Notes under the pieces: model-generated
What the model saw: only the letters and a program-made list of their open reading frames with translations
Databases searched by the model: none
What the model was told of the DNA's origin: nothing
Position numbers and translations under genes: made by a program
Assembly (NCBI GenBank): GCA_016715405.1
Contig: JADKAE010000002.1
Location: forward strand, 248,001 to 312,000
Reading direction: 5' to 3'
From: Saprospiraceae bacterium
Lineage (GTDB): Bacteria; Bacteroidota; Bacteroidia; Chitinophagales; Saprospiraceae
Length of the DNA stretch: 64,000 nt
In this document: positions 1 through 8,600 of the stretch, in pieces
Position numbering within the stretch: position 1 is the first letter of the stretch
Layout: every line of letters begins with the position of its first letter

Positions 1-1115
1 ACCGTTGTTCGTAGGCCTACGGCCAGGTTAAAAGGGGTTACCTGGGATCAACTCGCCATGATGACGCCAGAAGAGATCAAAGAAAAAGGTATATTTCCCT
101 ACCTGCCGTTGCCGCATCCGAACCATCCTGTCGGAGGTATGATCTTTCCGCAGACGGAAATAAAAGAGCTTGCCCGGCTACAGCGTTTCGATCTCGACTT
201 TGACCTGCCTGATCATTTTCTGCCCGAATTTCCGCCGCCGATTTATTTAACCACACACAAAGAACTGGGTGATGTATCACAGGGTAAAATGGTCACCATT
301 GACAATTTTACGACCTGTTCAATGGCATCTTAAACCCCAAACAACTGGAAGGGCTGCGTCTTTTGGTGGCACAATTTCCACAACAACAGTTTAATTCAAC
401 TGCCGATCGAAAAACAGAAAAGCCAAGCCTCGGCGTAACCTGTTTCGATTGCCATGTAAATGGCCACACCTCAGGCGCCATCCATTTGGTGGGCGACATC
501 CGTCCGCAGGCCAACCGAAACCGTATCGAAACGCCTTCGCTGCGCGGCGTGAATATTCAGCGCCTTTTCGGTTCGCAACGGGCGCTTAAAACCGTGGAGG
601 ATTTTACCGAATTTGAACAAAGGGCCGCATACTTCGACGGCGATCATTTGCTCGCGGCTAAAAAAGGGGTGAACGTGCTGGACAGAGGCAGCCAGGTTCA
701 ATTTATGGCGGAGTTCCAGGAATTGCTTGATTTTCCACCGGCGCCCAAACTGGATATTTACGGCCGGCTTGATCCGAAAAAAGCGTCGGAAGCGGAATTG
801 AGGGGCGAAACCCTGTTTTTTGGCAAAGCGAAATGTGCCGGTTGTCATGCACCGCCGTATTACACGGATAATGGCATGCATGATTTGCAGGTGGAACGCT
901 TTTATAAATCGCAGACGATTAACGGGCAGTATATTCGCCCCGAAGGCGCTATTAAAACATTTCCACTAAGAGGAATAAAAGACTCGCCGCCGTATTTACA
1001 CGACGGCAGATTGCTCACCCTCGAAGATGTCGTGGAGTTTTTCAACCTTGTTCAACAAACCAAATTAAGCAGCGCTGAGAAAAAAGATATTGTTGCATTC
1101 ATTCGGCAATTGTAA
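1..1115 (+). CDS. Di-heme cytochrome c peroxidase family protein (5' partial, one frameshift)
   Basis: C-terminal part of a periplasmic MauG/CCP-type di-heme protein; the family reduces peroxide or oxidises other substrates with two c-type hemes. Two CxxCH sites are visible: CFDCH encoded at 441-455 and CAGCH at 834-848. The segment FPLRGIKDSPPYLHDGR near the end is typical of this family. The frame is open at base 1, so the start lies outside the window. The frame ending at 333 and the frame that covers 363-1115 join smoothly if one T is added to the T run near 303-306 (reading NFYDLFNGILNPKQLEG), so the break is probably a homopolymer error. The substrate cannot be told from the sequence. 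Confidence 0.8.
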
Positions 1116-1232
1116 TATTTGCCGCGTATTCAAGTCAGCGAAGACCCATTTTTTCGTTTTTGAGTAAGAGCTTGTTCCAATGAGTACGGGAGTTTGTGCT
1201 AAAAATTTGATGCGTCGGCCCTGGGGAGTGAG

Positions 1233-2279
1233 TTACCGAAATGAAATCATACTCAAAGGCACACTATGCTCCACTCGTTGATTATTCCGGATATCAAAAA
1301 TTTCCATTTTGATTATCGGATCTGGTATGCCCCAATCCACGCTGATCAGGCCAAAATGGTTTTCCATAATGGGGCCTTCGATGCGGTTATCATTGGGTGT
1401 GGCAAAATGCCAGGTAGAAGTGATGCCGCTGGCGGTGACATCATAAATAGGGTACAGGCCGTCTTCGCGCAATACGGAGATTTCGCCGTAGTGCACATCG
1501 CCGCTGATGAACATTACGCCGCCGGCGCGGGTCTTTTTGATGAGCTGGAGCAAACGTTGGCGTTCGTGGGGAAAATTAGCCCAGGCTTCGTATCCGTTGA
1601 AGGAAATGCCAAACTGGGTGCCGGTGCCGATAATGCGGAGGTCGGCGGGTTTACGAAGTTCTGCTTCGAGCCATTGCCATTGGGTTTCACCGAGCAAGGT
1701 AGAGTCGGTGGTTTCATGGGGGTAATAATCGAGCGGATAGAAATAGCGGTCGTCCCAGTGCAATTCGCCGCGATAAGTACGCAGGTCGTCGCGGAAAGTA
1801 CGGTTGTCCAGCAGAATCACTTGCAAGCGTCGGCCTTGCACATCGAATAGGTACGAGGTATAAATGCCCTCGTGTTGCCGCCGGGGTGAATCGGCGGGTT
1901 CCTCCCAGAAGTCGAGAAAAATTGCTTTAGATTCTTGTTTGAAAGGGTAATGACGACCGGAGTCGTTCCAGCCGTAGTCGTGGTCGTCCCAGGTGGCTAG
2001 TAAGCGGGTAGATTTTTTAAGGCGCTGGAATTCGGGTTTAGCGGCCAGTTGGGCGTATTTGTCTCGCAGCACCTGCATGTCTTTGGTATCGCCATAGATA
2101 TTGTCGCCCAGAAATACAAACAGGTCGGGACGGTGCGTCGCGGCGATATCGAGTATAGGCTGCGCTTTGTCCTCGTGTCCGCAGGAGCCGAAAGCAATAC
2201 GGGAGACAAGGGGGGTGGGCGATTGCGCCAGGGTGCTTAATGAAACGATCAACAAGACACCGAGATAAAGATATTTCAT
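1233..2279 (-). CDS. PhoD-like alkaline phosphatase/phosphodiesterase, exported
   Basis: Metallophosphatase of the PhoD-like family, 348 aa, with a signal peptide (residues 1-18, ending TLAQ). It should act outside the cytoplasm on phosphate esters. Visible family motifs: AFGSCGHEDKAQ near the N-terminus, FLGDNIYGD (metal-binding Asp/Asn), TWDDHDYGWND, and FISGDVHYGE with the C-terminal His ligand. Length is usual for the short PhoD-like proteins of Bacteroidota. The gene stands alone; the stop is followed by about 120 bp without features before the peroxidase-like gene on the opposite strand. Confidence 0.88.
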   Translation of the reverse strand: MKYLYLGVLLIVSLSTLAQSPTPLVSRIAFGSCGHEDKAQPILDIAATHRPDLFVFLGDNIYGDTKDMQVLRDKYAQLAAKPEFQRLKKSTRLLATWDDHDYGWNDSGRHYPFKQESKAIFLDFWEEPADSPRRQHEGIYTSYLFDVQGRRLQVILLDNRTFRDDLRTYRGELHWDDRYFYPLDYYPHETTDSTLLGETQWQWLEAELRKPADLRIIGTGTQFGISFNGYEAWANFPHERQRLLQLIKKTRAGGVMFISGDVHYGEISVLREDGLYPIYDVTASGITSTWHFATPNDNRIEGPIMENHFGLISVDWGIPDPIIKMEIFDIRNNQRVEHSVPLSMISFR

Positions 2280-2412
2280 AGATTTATTTTCATGTAATGA
2301 ACAGCCTCCTCTAGTTCTATCATTTCCTCAATATGTCATTGATTATGTGGAGCCGCGAATAACCGCAGTAAGGGCTAATAGCTGCTTATTCCCGGTTATT
2401 CGCTTATCTGCG

Positions 2413-2448
2413 AAGGTCTGGTTTTTTTATCACAAAGCCAACACGGCT
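2413..2448 (+). repeat. Left flanking direct repeat of AbiE pair 1
   Basis: About 37 bp beginning AAGGTCTGG, then a T run, then TCACAAAG and CAA.A.GGCT. A near copy lies at 4283-4319, so the toxin-antitoxin pair is bracketed by direct repeats. The two copies differ at a few bases and in T-run length. Confidence 0.6.
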
Positions 2449-2598
2449 TACCCCAGTTCGCTGATAATGGTTTCCTATCTGCCTGACCACCGGCCTCCGA
2501 AGAGGCGCTGGCCCAATATCGGGAATAGCAGGATTTGTAGCTTAGGCTACTTTTAAGGGTTCGTTGTGTGAAAAAAGAATATTTAACAAGCTAAAAAA

Positions 2599-2630
2599 TT
2601 TGCAAAAAGCAGTAAAACCTACTACCTTTA
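2599..2630 (+). promoter_or_regulatory. Bacteroidota-type promoter of the abiE operon
   Basis: TTTG at 2599-2602 and TACCTTTA at 2623-2630, separated by 20 nt. This matches the phylum's sigma-A promoter (TTTG, 17-23 nt, TAnnTTTG) with one mismatch. The ATG at 2647 is 16 nt downstream, giving a very short leader. Confidence 0.6.
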
Positions 2631-2646
2631 GCAAAATTTCACACTT

Positions 2647-3468
2647 ATGGTTAATGCCAAAAACCATATAAGCCTCGGAAAATGGGTAGAAGAACAACTA
2701 GCCCAGGGCAGATATGCTTTTGCCTTGGCTACCCTGAGAAAGCATTTTGCACAGCAAACCGAAACAGCGATAAAACACTCTCTTATCCGCTTGGCACAAA
2801 AAGGCAAAGTAATATCCGTACACAAGGGATATTACCTCATAATACCGCCCCAATACGCCATCAAGGGCATACTGCCGCCGCCGGTATTCTTAGATGCCCT
2901 CATGCGATTTTTAGGGCGACCGTATTACATCGGTTTGCTTAATGCGGCTGCCTATCATGGCGCCTCTCACCAACAGCCCCAGGAATATTTTGTGATGACC
3001 AATTTCCCGGTACTTCGCCCTAACTTAAAAAAAGGCTTAAAGATCAATTACATCAGCATAAAGCAAATCCCTGAAAACCTGTTAGAACAGCGAAAAACAG
3101 AAACGGGATATGTGAACGTGTCCAGCCCTGCATTAACGGCCACTGACCTGGTACAGTTTGAAAAAAGGATCGGCGGGCTCAACCGCGCCGCCACAGTGCT
3201 GAACGAACTAGCCGAAGCGCTCCACCCGGCAGATTTTGACAAGCCTTTATTCGATCACGCCCCAGTTACAGCCTTGCAACGCTTAGGCTATTTGTTGGAA
3301 TTCGTTTGCGACCAACCCGATCTTGCAGATGCACTGTATGCCGCCATGGAAAAACACGACTTACCTCTTTTTCGGATACCGTTAAAAGCATCGGGTGCAG
3401 TCAAAGGGTTTTCCAGCGAGAATCGGTGGAAGGTGATTGTGAATGTGGAAATTGAGATTGACGAATGA
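2647..3468 (+). CDS. Type IV TA antitoxin/regulator, AbiEi family
   Basis: 273-aa antitoxin of the AbiE type. The N-terminal 60 residues look like the winged-helix part (ALATLRKHF, SLIRLAQKGKV, HKGYYLI), followed by the AbiEi domain (GLLNAAAYHGASHQQPQ, SPALTATDLVQF). AbiEi proteins repress their own operon and counter the AbiEii nucleotidyltransferase. The stop overlaps the start of the next gene by 4 bp (ATGA), so the pair is translationally coupled. A well-spaced promoter lies just upstream. Family assignment is by motif recognition; defence activity is inferred from the family. Confidence 0.85.
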   Translation: MVNAKNHISLGKWVEEQLAQGRYAFALATLRKHFAQQTETAIKHSLIRLAQKGKVISVHKGYYLIIPPQYAIKGILPPPVFLDALMRFLGRPYYIGLLNAAAYHGASHQQPQEYFVMTNFPVLRPNLKKGLKINYISIKQIPENLLEQRKTETGYVNVSSPALTATDLVQFEKRIGGLNRAATVLNELAEALHPADFDKPLFDHAPVTALQRLGYLLEFVCDQPDLADALYAAMEKHDLPLFRIPLKASGAVKGFSSENRWKVIVNVEIEIDE

Positions 3469-4256
3469 TACCTCAAGCGTATATTACCGAATGGAGCGGG
3501 ATGGTTCCGTGGCAGGCGAATGAGCAGGTGGAGCAAGACCTGGTGATTTGTCGTGCACTTGTATCAATATTTTCGGACGAATGGCTCGCGCAGCGATTGG
3601 CATTCCGTGGTGGTACAGCAATCCATAAATTGTATTTGAGTCCTCAACCACGCTACTCGGAAGATATTGATTTAGTTCAAATAACGTCCGAGTCTTTTGG
3701 GCCGATCTTCGACAGGATCAAAGCGCAATTATCCTTTTTAGGAGAACCGCAAAGGAGGCAAAAGGCAAATAACAATACCTTGATCTATCGCTTTGAATCC
3801 GAGTTTCCGCCTGTTCAAACGCTGAGGTTAAAAGTGGAGACGAATTGCAGAGAGCATTTCTCTGTATTGGGCTATCAGAAAGTGCCTTTTAACGTTCAAT
3901 CCTCCTGGTTCTCCGGGACTGCCGAACTTACTACCTACCGGTTAGAGGAACTACTCGGCACCAAACTGCGGGCCTTGTACCAACGACGCAAGGGTCGCGA
4001 TCTGTTTGATTTGTACAGCGCCTTGTCCCAACAACCTGAACTGGACAAGGATGCATTGTTGCATACATATAGAGCGTATATGGCATTTTCCGTTGAGGCC
4101 CCACCCAGCCAACGAGAATTTGTCCTAAACTTGGAAGCCAAAATTCAAGACCCTGAGTTTCTGGGAGATACTATGGCACTGCTTCGGCCAGAAACAGCTT
4201 ATTATCCGCAAGATGCGTATGAGTTAGTGAGCAGGGATTTGATTGCGAGGATATGA
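3465..4256 (+). CDS. Nucleotidyltransferase toxin, AbiEii family
   Basis: 263-aa toxin partner of the preceding antitoxin. It shows the nucleotidyltransferase signature FRGGTAIHKLYL followed by RYSEDIDLV (the G-G/S and DxD catalytic elements) and the later KLRALYQRRKGRDLFDLY block typical of AbiEii/AbiGii. Family members transfer nucleotides to cellular targets and arrest growth. It overlaps abiEi by 4 bp. Downstream is the right copy of the flanking repeat and then a repeat-rich gene-free stretch, so the pair looks like a self-contained cassette. Confidence 0.87.
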   Translation: MIPQAYITEWSGMVPWQANEQVEQDLVICRALVSIFSDEWLAQRLAFRGGTAIHKLYLSPQPRYSEDIDLVQITSESFGPIFDRIKAQLSFLGEPQRRQKANNNTLIYRFESEFPPVQTLRLKVETNCREHFSVLGYQKVPFNVQSSWFSGTAELTTYRLEELLGTKLRALYQRRKGRDLFDLYSALSQQPELDKDALLHTYRAYMAFSVEAPPSQREFVLNLEAKIQDPEFLGDTMALLRPETAYYPQDAYELVSRDLIARI

Positions 4257-4282
4257 TCAAGTTTTGGCTATTGCACCTTGCT

Positions 4283-4319
4283 AAGGTCTGGGTTTTTTTT
4301 TCACAAAGTCAATATGGCT
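4283..4319 (+). repeat. Right flanking direct repeat of AbiE pair 1
   Basis: Near copy of the repeat at 2413-2448, starting 27 bp after the toxin stop codon. Similarity stops at about GGCT on the right side of both copies. Confidence 0.6.
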
Positions 4320-4365
4320 GGGAGCCGCCTCAGGTGGTAACGGCCACGAACCGCCTTCGGTAGTG

Positions 4366-4633
4366 ACGAATTATCCTTCCCATCCTTCCAACATCCCCTC
4401 TATCCTAGTTGAAATCGGTACCGGGGAGGAACGTGCGTCTCAGTTAGTAACAGCCGGGAACTCCTCGGTGGTGACGGCCACGAACCGCCTCCGGTGGCCA
4501 CGAATTATCCTTCCCATCCTTCCAACATCCCCTCTATCCTAGTTGAAATCGGTACCGGGGAGGAAGGTGCGTTTCAGATAGTGACGGCCACGAACCGCCC
4601 CCGGTAGTGACGAGGTGACGGCCACGGAACGCC
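4366..4633 (+). repeat. Tandem duplication, 134-bp period
   Basis: The 66 bases from 4366 recur without change at 4500-4565 (both begin ACGAATTATCC and end GGGGAGGAA); the rest of the unit is diverged. The motif CGGCCACGAACCGCC also appears at least three times between 4340 and 4600. The whole stretch 4257-4771 has no credible gene; a short minus-strand frame at 4539-4769 has no recognisable content. Confidence 0.75.
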
Positions 4634-4771
4634 ATTGCGATACATTAGGCTCAGCCCTTTGAACAGACCGCCAGGCTACGCAAGGCTCCCCCAGCAGATT
4701 CAGAGACGGGTCGAAAATAATTTTCCATATTGTACGGCGCCTTGGCAATAGAACATTAACCCCGTGCATCC

Positions 4772-6775
4772 CTAAAGGATTACCCTTACCACTTCTCCTT
4801 CTTTTATCAATTTGCTCACCACGGTTTTTTCCCCATCTTTTACTATCACCTGTATGCGTCGATCAATACGCTGTGCCTCAATACTCAAATCTTTCTGAAA
4901 AGCCCGAATATGATGGAGTTTCATCCGTTGCCAGGCAGAAGGCAGTCGGGGGGTAAAACTAAAACTATTTAATCCCTCCGGGCGGATGCCAAACAACCCT
5001 TCGGTAAAAATGCGGCAATACAAACCACTTTCGGCAGAAAGATGACGCTGGTTGCCTTCCGGATATGCTTCAACAGGGTAAGGCACATGGTCGCCCAGTA
5101 AACGGCGGTTGGAGTAATAATGTAAAAACTGGAGCGCTTTATCTGTTTCACCGGCCGCCAATACCCCTCGAAGGGCGTAAAGCGTGGACCTGTCCCAGAA
5201 TGTTCTATCGCCGGCGAGACTGGCCAGCCGGTCCTGTGTCCATAAGCTGGAGGAAAAAAGCGCGGCGATCGTTTGTGTTCCGCGCTCGTATATTCCCATA
5301 GTGAGCGGGATGCATATCCACGCGCGCAGGGTGTCATTGCCTTTGTAATAGCGGTAGGTGTGAAAGCCTTCCACCTCGGCGCCAAAATATTTTTCAATGG
5401 CGGCTTTCAATTCTTTTGCCTGCTGCCGGTACCGATGGATCTGATTTTTCTTCCCCTACCTGGTTGCCCAGATATACCGCGGAATTCAAGGCATCGTAAT
5501 ATAATGAGGACGTGCAAAGGTTGGCTGCGCCCGAAGGGAACCGTCCTTCCAACTCGTCAGAATCAGAATTTACCACACCATCAATATTCAAATTTCGGCG
5601 ACAATATTCCAGACCCCATTTGATTAACGGCCACAACTGTTTTGCTTCGCTCATATCCCCTCTTGCCAAAGCATACCGGGCCGCACCATACGCAATCATG
5701 GCTGCATCGCCGCGGTCGCCGGCGCCATTCCAGATATCAGTCCCTTCCGCAATTATTGAACTGGGAATGGGCTTATACGCCGGGTTCATAAATCTTGCAA
5801 AATGCAGGTAGGCATTCAGGCTTGCTTCATTGCCGTAGTCGTAGCCAAGAAATGGAAAAAATGGGCCGATGTATTCTGCCTGGTCGTTGGCCCAGATAGC
5901 GGCATAATACGATTCACCCCCGGGGCCGTGCATGGGGCCGCCTCTTGTTTGAAAAATGCTTTCAGCAGCCCGTACTTTGGCAAAGGCAAATTCCCTGTTC
6001 AATACGCTATCGGGGGTCTCCAATACCAGGTTGCCCCATATTTCCCGCACAAATGCCAGCCGCTTGTTTTTTTCTTCCTCACAGTTTGCCGAGGGAACCG
6101 GATCGGATTGTTTTACGCCGGAATAAAAAACAGAAAAACTGACAGCATCATTGGCGCCCAAGCTAAAATGCCCCGCATTCATAACCTCTGCATGGATGGC
6201 ATAGCTGCCTTCAACTCCCTTGGCCGGATCGGTAAGATAGGTCTGGCTTGATTTTGGCGCCTCCACCATGCAGGTTTTGTTTGAGATGTTTTTTATGGTA
6301 TATATTTCGCAAAATCCCGGTTTATCTACCGAGGGGAAATACTGCCTCGTCAGTTCGAGATTCCCACCCGCTGTGCTTTTTACAATCAGCGTTCCATTGA
6401 GCGTAATGGATGAAACCTTCTCATTTTCAATAGGTCTATAATTAACGGTTACCCATTCAAATCCATCCTGGCCGAAGCGGCGGGTAAGGCTGGCATGCGT
6501 ATTATTGGGAATGGTGCGCAGCATGGGCCATACCAGGCTCCGGGTGGCGTGAAAAGACCCGTCATCTGCTATTTCGTAGCGCAGCACACGAAATTCTTTG
6601 CCGCTCATCTCAATATGATCGCTGTGTGGAATATTATTACCGATGATCCACGAGATAGAGCCGTCGGCATTCATTTGCCAACGCCGATAGTCCTCGCAGG
6701 AGATTCAATGGCGAAGCATGTGAATAAGACTACCGGCAATAAGCGGGCTATCATTTTTATCGGCATATTGTTCAT
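4772..6775 (-). CDS. Six-hairpin glycosidase superfamily protein, exported (two frameshifts)
   Basis: Secreted (alpha/alpha)6-type glycoside hydrolase. The visible pieces are a signal peptide frame at 6671-6775 (MIARLLPVVLFTCFAIES), the main frame 5394-6674 (beta-rich N-terminal part, then YYAAIWANDQAEYIGPF and IIAEGTDIWNGAGDRGDAA of the helical barrel) and the C-terminal frame 4772-5410 (AEYPEGN-like EAYPEGNQRHLSAESG, then LFGIRPEG). The main and C-terminal frames join if one A is added to a five-A run near 5445 (reading KNQIHRYRQQAKELKAAIE). The signal peptide joins if one base is added near 6700 (then EDYRRWQMNADGS). Substrate and CAZy family are not assigned. Both breaks look like assembly indels, but a real pseudogene cannot be excluded. 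Confidence 0.65.
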
Positions 6776-6951
6776 CAAATGGTGTATGCGCGAATTTATG
6801 AATCTTTTCCCACAATGCCAATGCAGCACGGCCGCCATTGGATGCTCAGTTGGTTGTCGGCTAACGGGCGCGAACCCCGGCATCGCCAAGCAAAAAACAA
6901 GCAAAAATTCCCCATAACTTCTGAACTTTGCCCTTCCAAAAAAAGCATACC

Positions 6952-8301
6952 ATGCCACCCAGCATACCGAAGGGCACACGCGATTTTACGCCGGAGCAAG
7001 TCAACCGGCGCAACTATATCTTCGATACCATCCGCAAGGTCTTCGTTGCCTTTGGCTACCAGCCCATTGAAACGCCGGCCATGGAAAACCTGTCGACCCT
7101 CACCGGTAAATACGGCGACGAGGGCGACAAGCTGCTGTTCAAAATACTCAACAACGGCGACTTCCTCGATAAAGCCGACGCCGACGCCCTCGCCGCCCGC
7201 GACTCCTCCCGCCTGGCGCCCAGCATCGCCAAGCGCGGCTTGCGCTACGATCTCACGGTGCCTTTTGCGCGCTTTGTGGTGATGTACCAGCACGAAATCA
7301 CCTTTCCCTTTAAAAGATACCAGATACAACCCGTATGGCGCGCCGACAGGCCCCAGAAAGGCCGCTACCAGGAATTCTACCAGTGCGACGTGGACGTGGT
7401 GGGCAGCGATAGCCTCTATTACGAGGCCGAACTGGTGCAGATCTACGATAGCGTCTTCCACAAGCTGGGACTGCCCGTCGCTATCAAGCTCAACAACCGG
7501 AAAGTCCTCTCCGGTATCGCCGAGGTGGCCGGCATTGCCGACCGCTTTGTGGAGATGACCGTGGCCATCGACAAACTCGATAAAATCGGCATCGAAGGCG
7601 TGCGCACCGAGATGCTCGGCCGCGGCATCGACGCCACATCAGTAGCTATCATAGAAGACATCCTCCAGATCACCACCATCGACGCCCTGAAAACCCGCCT
7701 CGCCGCCAGCGAAACCGGCGCCAAAGGCGTGGAAGAACTCGAAACGGTGTTCGACTACCTCAGCCTGGCCCCGGTGCACAACGAAGTGCGCTTCGACGTC
7801 ACCCTCGCCCGCGGGCTCAGCTACTACACCGGCTGCATCTTTGAAGTCGCCGCCAAGGGCGCCCAGATGGGCAGCATCGGCGGCGGCGGCCGCTACGACA
7901 ACCTCACCGGCGTGTTCGGCCTCAAGGGCGTATCGGGTGTGGGCGTCTCCTTCGGCGCCGAGCGCATCTACGACGTGATGCTCGAACTGGGCCTTTTCCC
8001 CGATGACGCCGCCGCCGGCCTGCAGGTGCTCTTTGTGGCTTTCGACGAGGCCACGCACCGCTATGCCTTCCAGGCGCTCAGTCAGCTCCGCGCCGCCGGC
8101 ATTAACGCCGACCTTTACCCCAAACCCGTCAAGCTGGCCAAGCAAATGGAGTATGCTAATAAACGGAATGTACCGTATGTGGTGGTAGTGGGGAGTGAGG
8201 AGATGGCGCAAGGGCAGTATACGCTGAAAAATATGCAGAGCGGGGAGCAGGAGCGAGTGGACTTGGCGGGATTACTGCATTGCTTGAGGGAAAGAGGGTG
8301 A
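6952..8301 (+). CDS. hisS: Histidine--tRNA ligase
   Basis: Class II aminoacyl-tRNA synthetase that charges tRNA-His in the cytoplasm, 449 aa from the ATG at 6952 (an upstream TTG at 6928 in frame is less likely). Motif 1 region PSIPKGTRDFTPEQ; motif 2 region QPVWRADRPQKGRYQEFYQCDVD; histidine-binding ARGLSYYTGCIFE; motif 3 SIGGGGRYDNL and GVGVSFGAERIYD. A C-terminal anticodon-binding domain runs from about residue 355 (LQVLFVAFDE) to the end. The codons are notably GC-rich compared with neighbours. The TGA stop lies inside a GA-rich repeat that continues to 8331. Confidence 0.95.
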   Translation: MPPSIPKGTRDFTPEQVNRRNYIFDTIRKVFVAFGYQPIETPAMENLSTLTGKYGDEGDKLLFKILNNGDFLDKADADALAARDSSRLAPSIAKRGLRYDLTVPFARFVVMYQHEITFPFKRYQIQPVWRADRPQKGRYQEFYQCDVDVVGSDSLYYEAELVQIYDSVFHKLGLPVAIKLNNRKVLSGIAEVAGIADRFVEMTVAIDKLDKIGIEGVRTEMLGRGIDATSVAIIEDILQITTIDALKTRLAASETGAKGVEELETVFDYLSLAPVHNEVRFDVTLARGLSYYTGCIFEVAAKGAQMGSIGGGGRYDNLTGVFGLKGVSGVGVSFGAERIYDVMLELGLFPDDAAAGLQVLFVAFDEATHRYAFQALSQLRAAGINADLYPKPVKLAKQMEYANKRNVPYVVVVGSEEMAQGQYTLKNMQSGEQERVDLAGLLHCLRERG

Positions 8302-8331
8302 GAGGGAGAGAGGAGAGAGGGAGAGAGGGGG
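8286..8331 (+). repeat. GA-rich array containing the hisS stop codon
   Basis: Runs of GAGAGGG/GAGAGAG. The hisS TGA (8299-8301) is part of it. The similar array after ApbE (33308-33340) also contains that gene's stop. Confidence 0.7.
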
Positions 8332-8522
8332 TAACAAGCTTTAACATGGTCGTTTTCCTGATTGTCGGGTGACAGATGAAACTGGGAATGACGCACTTAA
8401 CTCTCTTATTCGCTTTTCTATTGATCTGGGGATGAACATATTGTATTATTTTATGCAAATATATAATCAAAAAATGGATTTGCATAAAAAATCTACAAAA
8501 CTTGCTTAGAACTCGCTTCGGG

Positions 8523-8600
8523 ATCAGCAAATCAGCAAATCAGCAAATCAGCAAATCAGCAAATCAGCACATCAGCACATCAGCACATCAGCACATCAGC
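8523..8600 (+). repeat. Octamer tandem array, ATCAGCAA x5 then ATCAGCAC x4
   Basis: Nine full 8-bp units at 8523-8594 plus a partial unit. The minus-strand kinase gene reads into it, and its TGA stop (8580-8582 on the plus strand) and last residues DVLMC are encoded by the array. It sits between convergent genes. Confidence 0.92.

Larger units (their letters stand above)
2280..2646. other. Gene-free stretch with inverted repeat, flanking repeat and promoter
   Basis: No credible coding frame. It holds an 11-bp perfect inverted repeat (GCGAATAACCG at 2353-2363 against 2392-2402), the left copy of a 37-bp repeat that recurs after the AbiE pair (2413-2448), and a good Bacteroidota promoter directly before abiEi. 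Confidence 0.6.

Noticed and set aside
2353..2402. tRNA-like or attenuator structure in the 2.3-kb spacer
   Set aside because: Only an 11-bp inverted repeat with a long loop; no cloverleaf elements and no T run after it.
4539..4769. 76-aa minus-strand frame in the repeat region
   Set aside because: Overlaps the 134-bp duplication, no family resemblance, no start context; taken as non-coding.
8523..8600. Possible CRISPR-like array
   Set aside because: Units are 8 bp with no spacers, so it is a simple tandem repeat; the same holds for 41511-41614.
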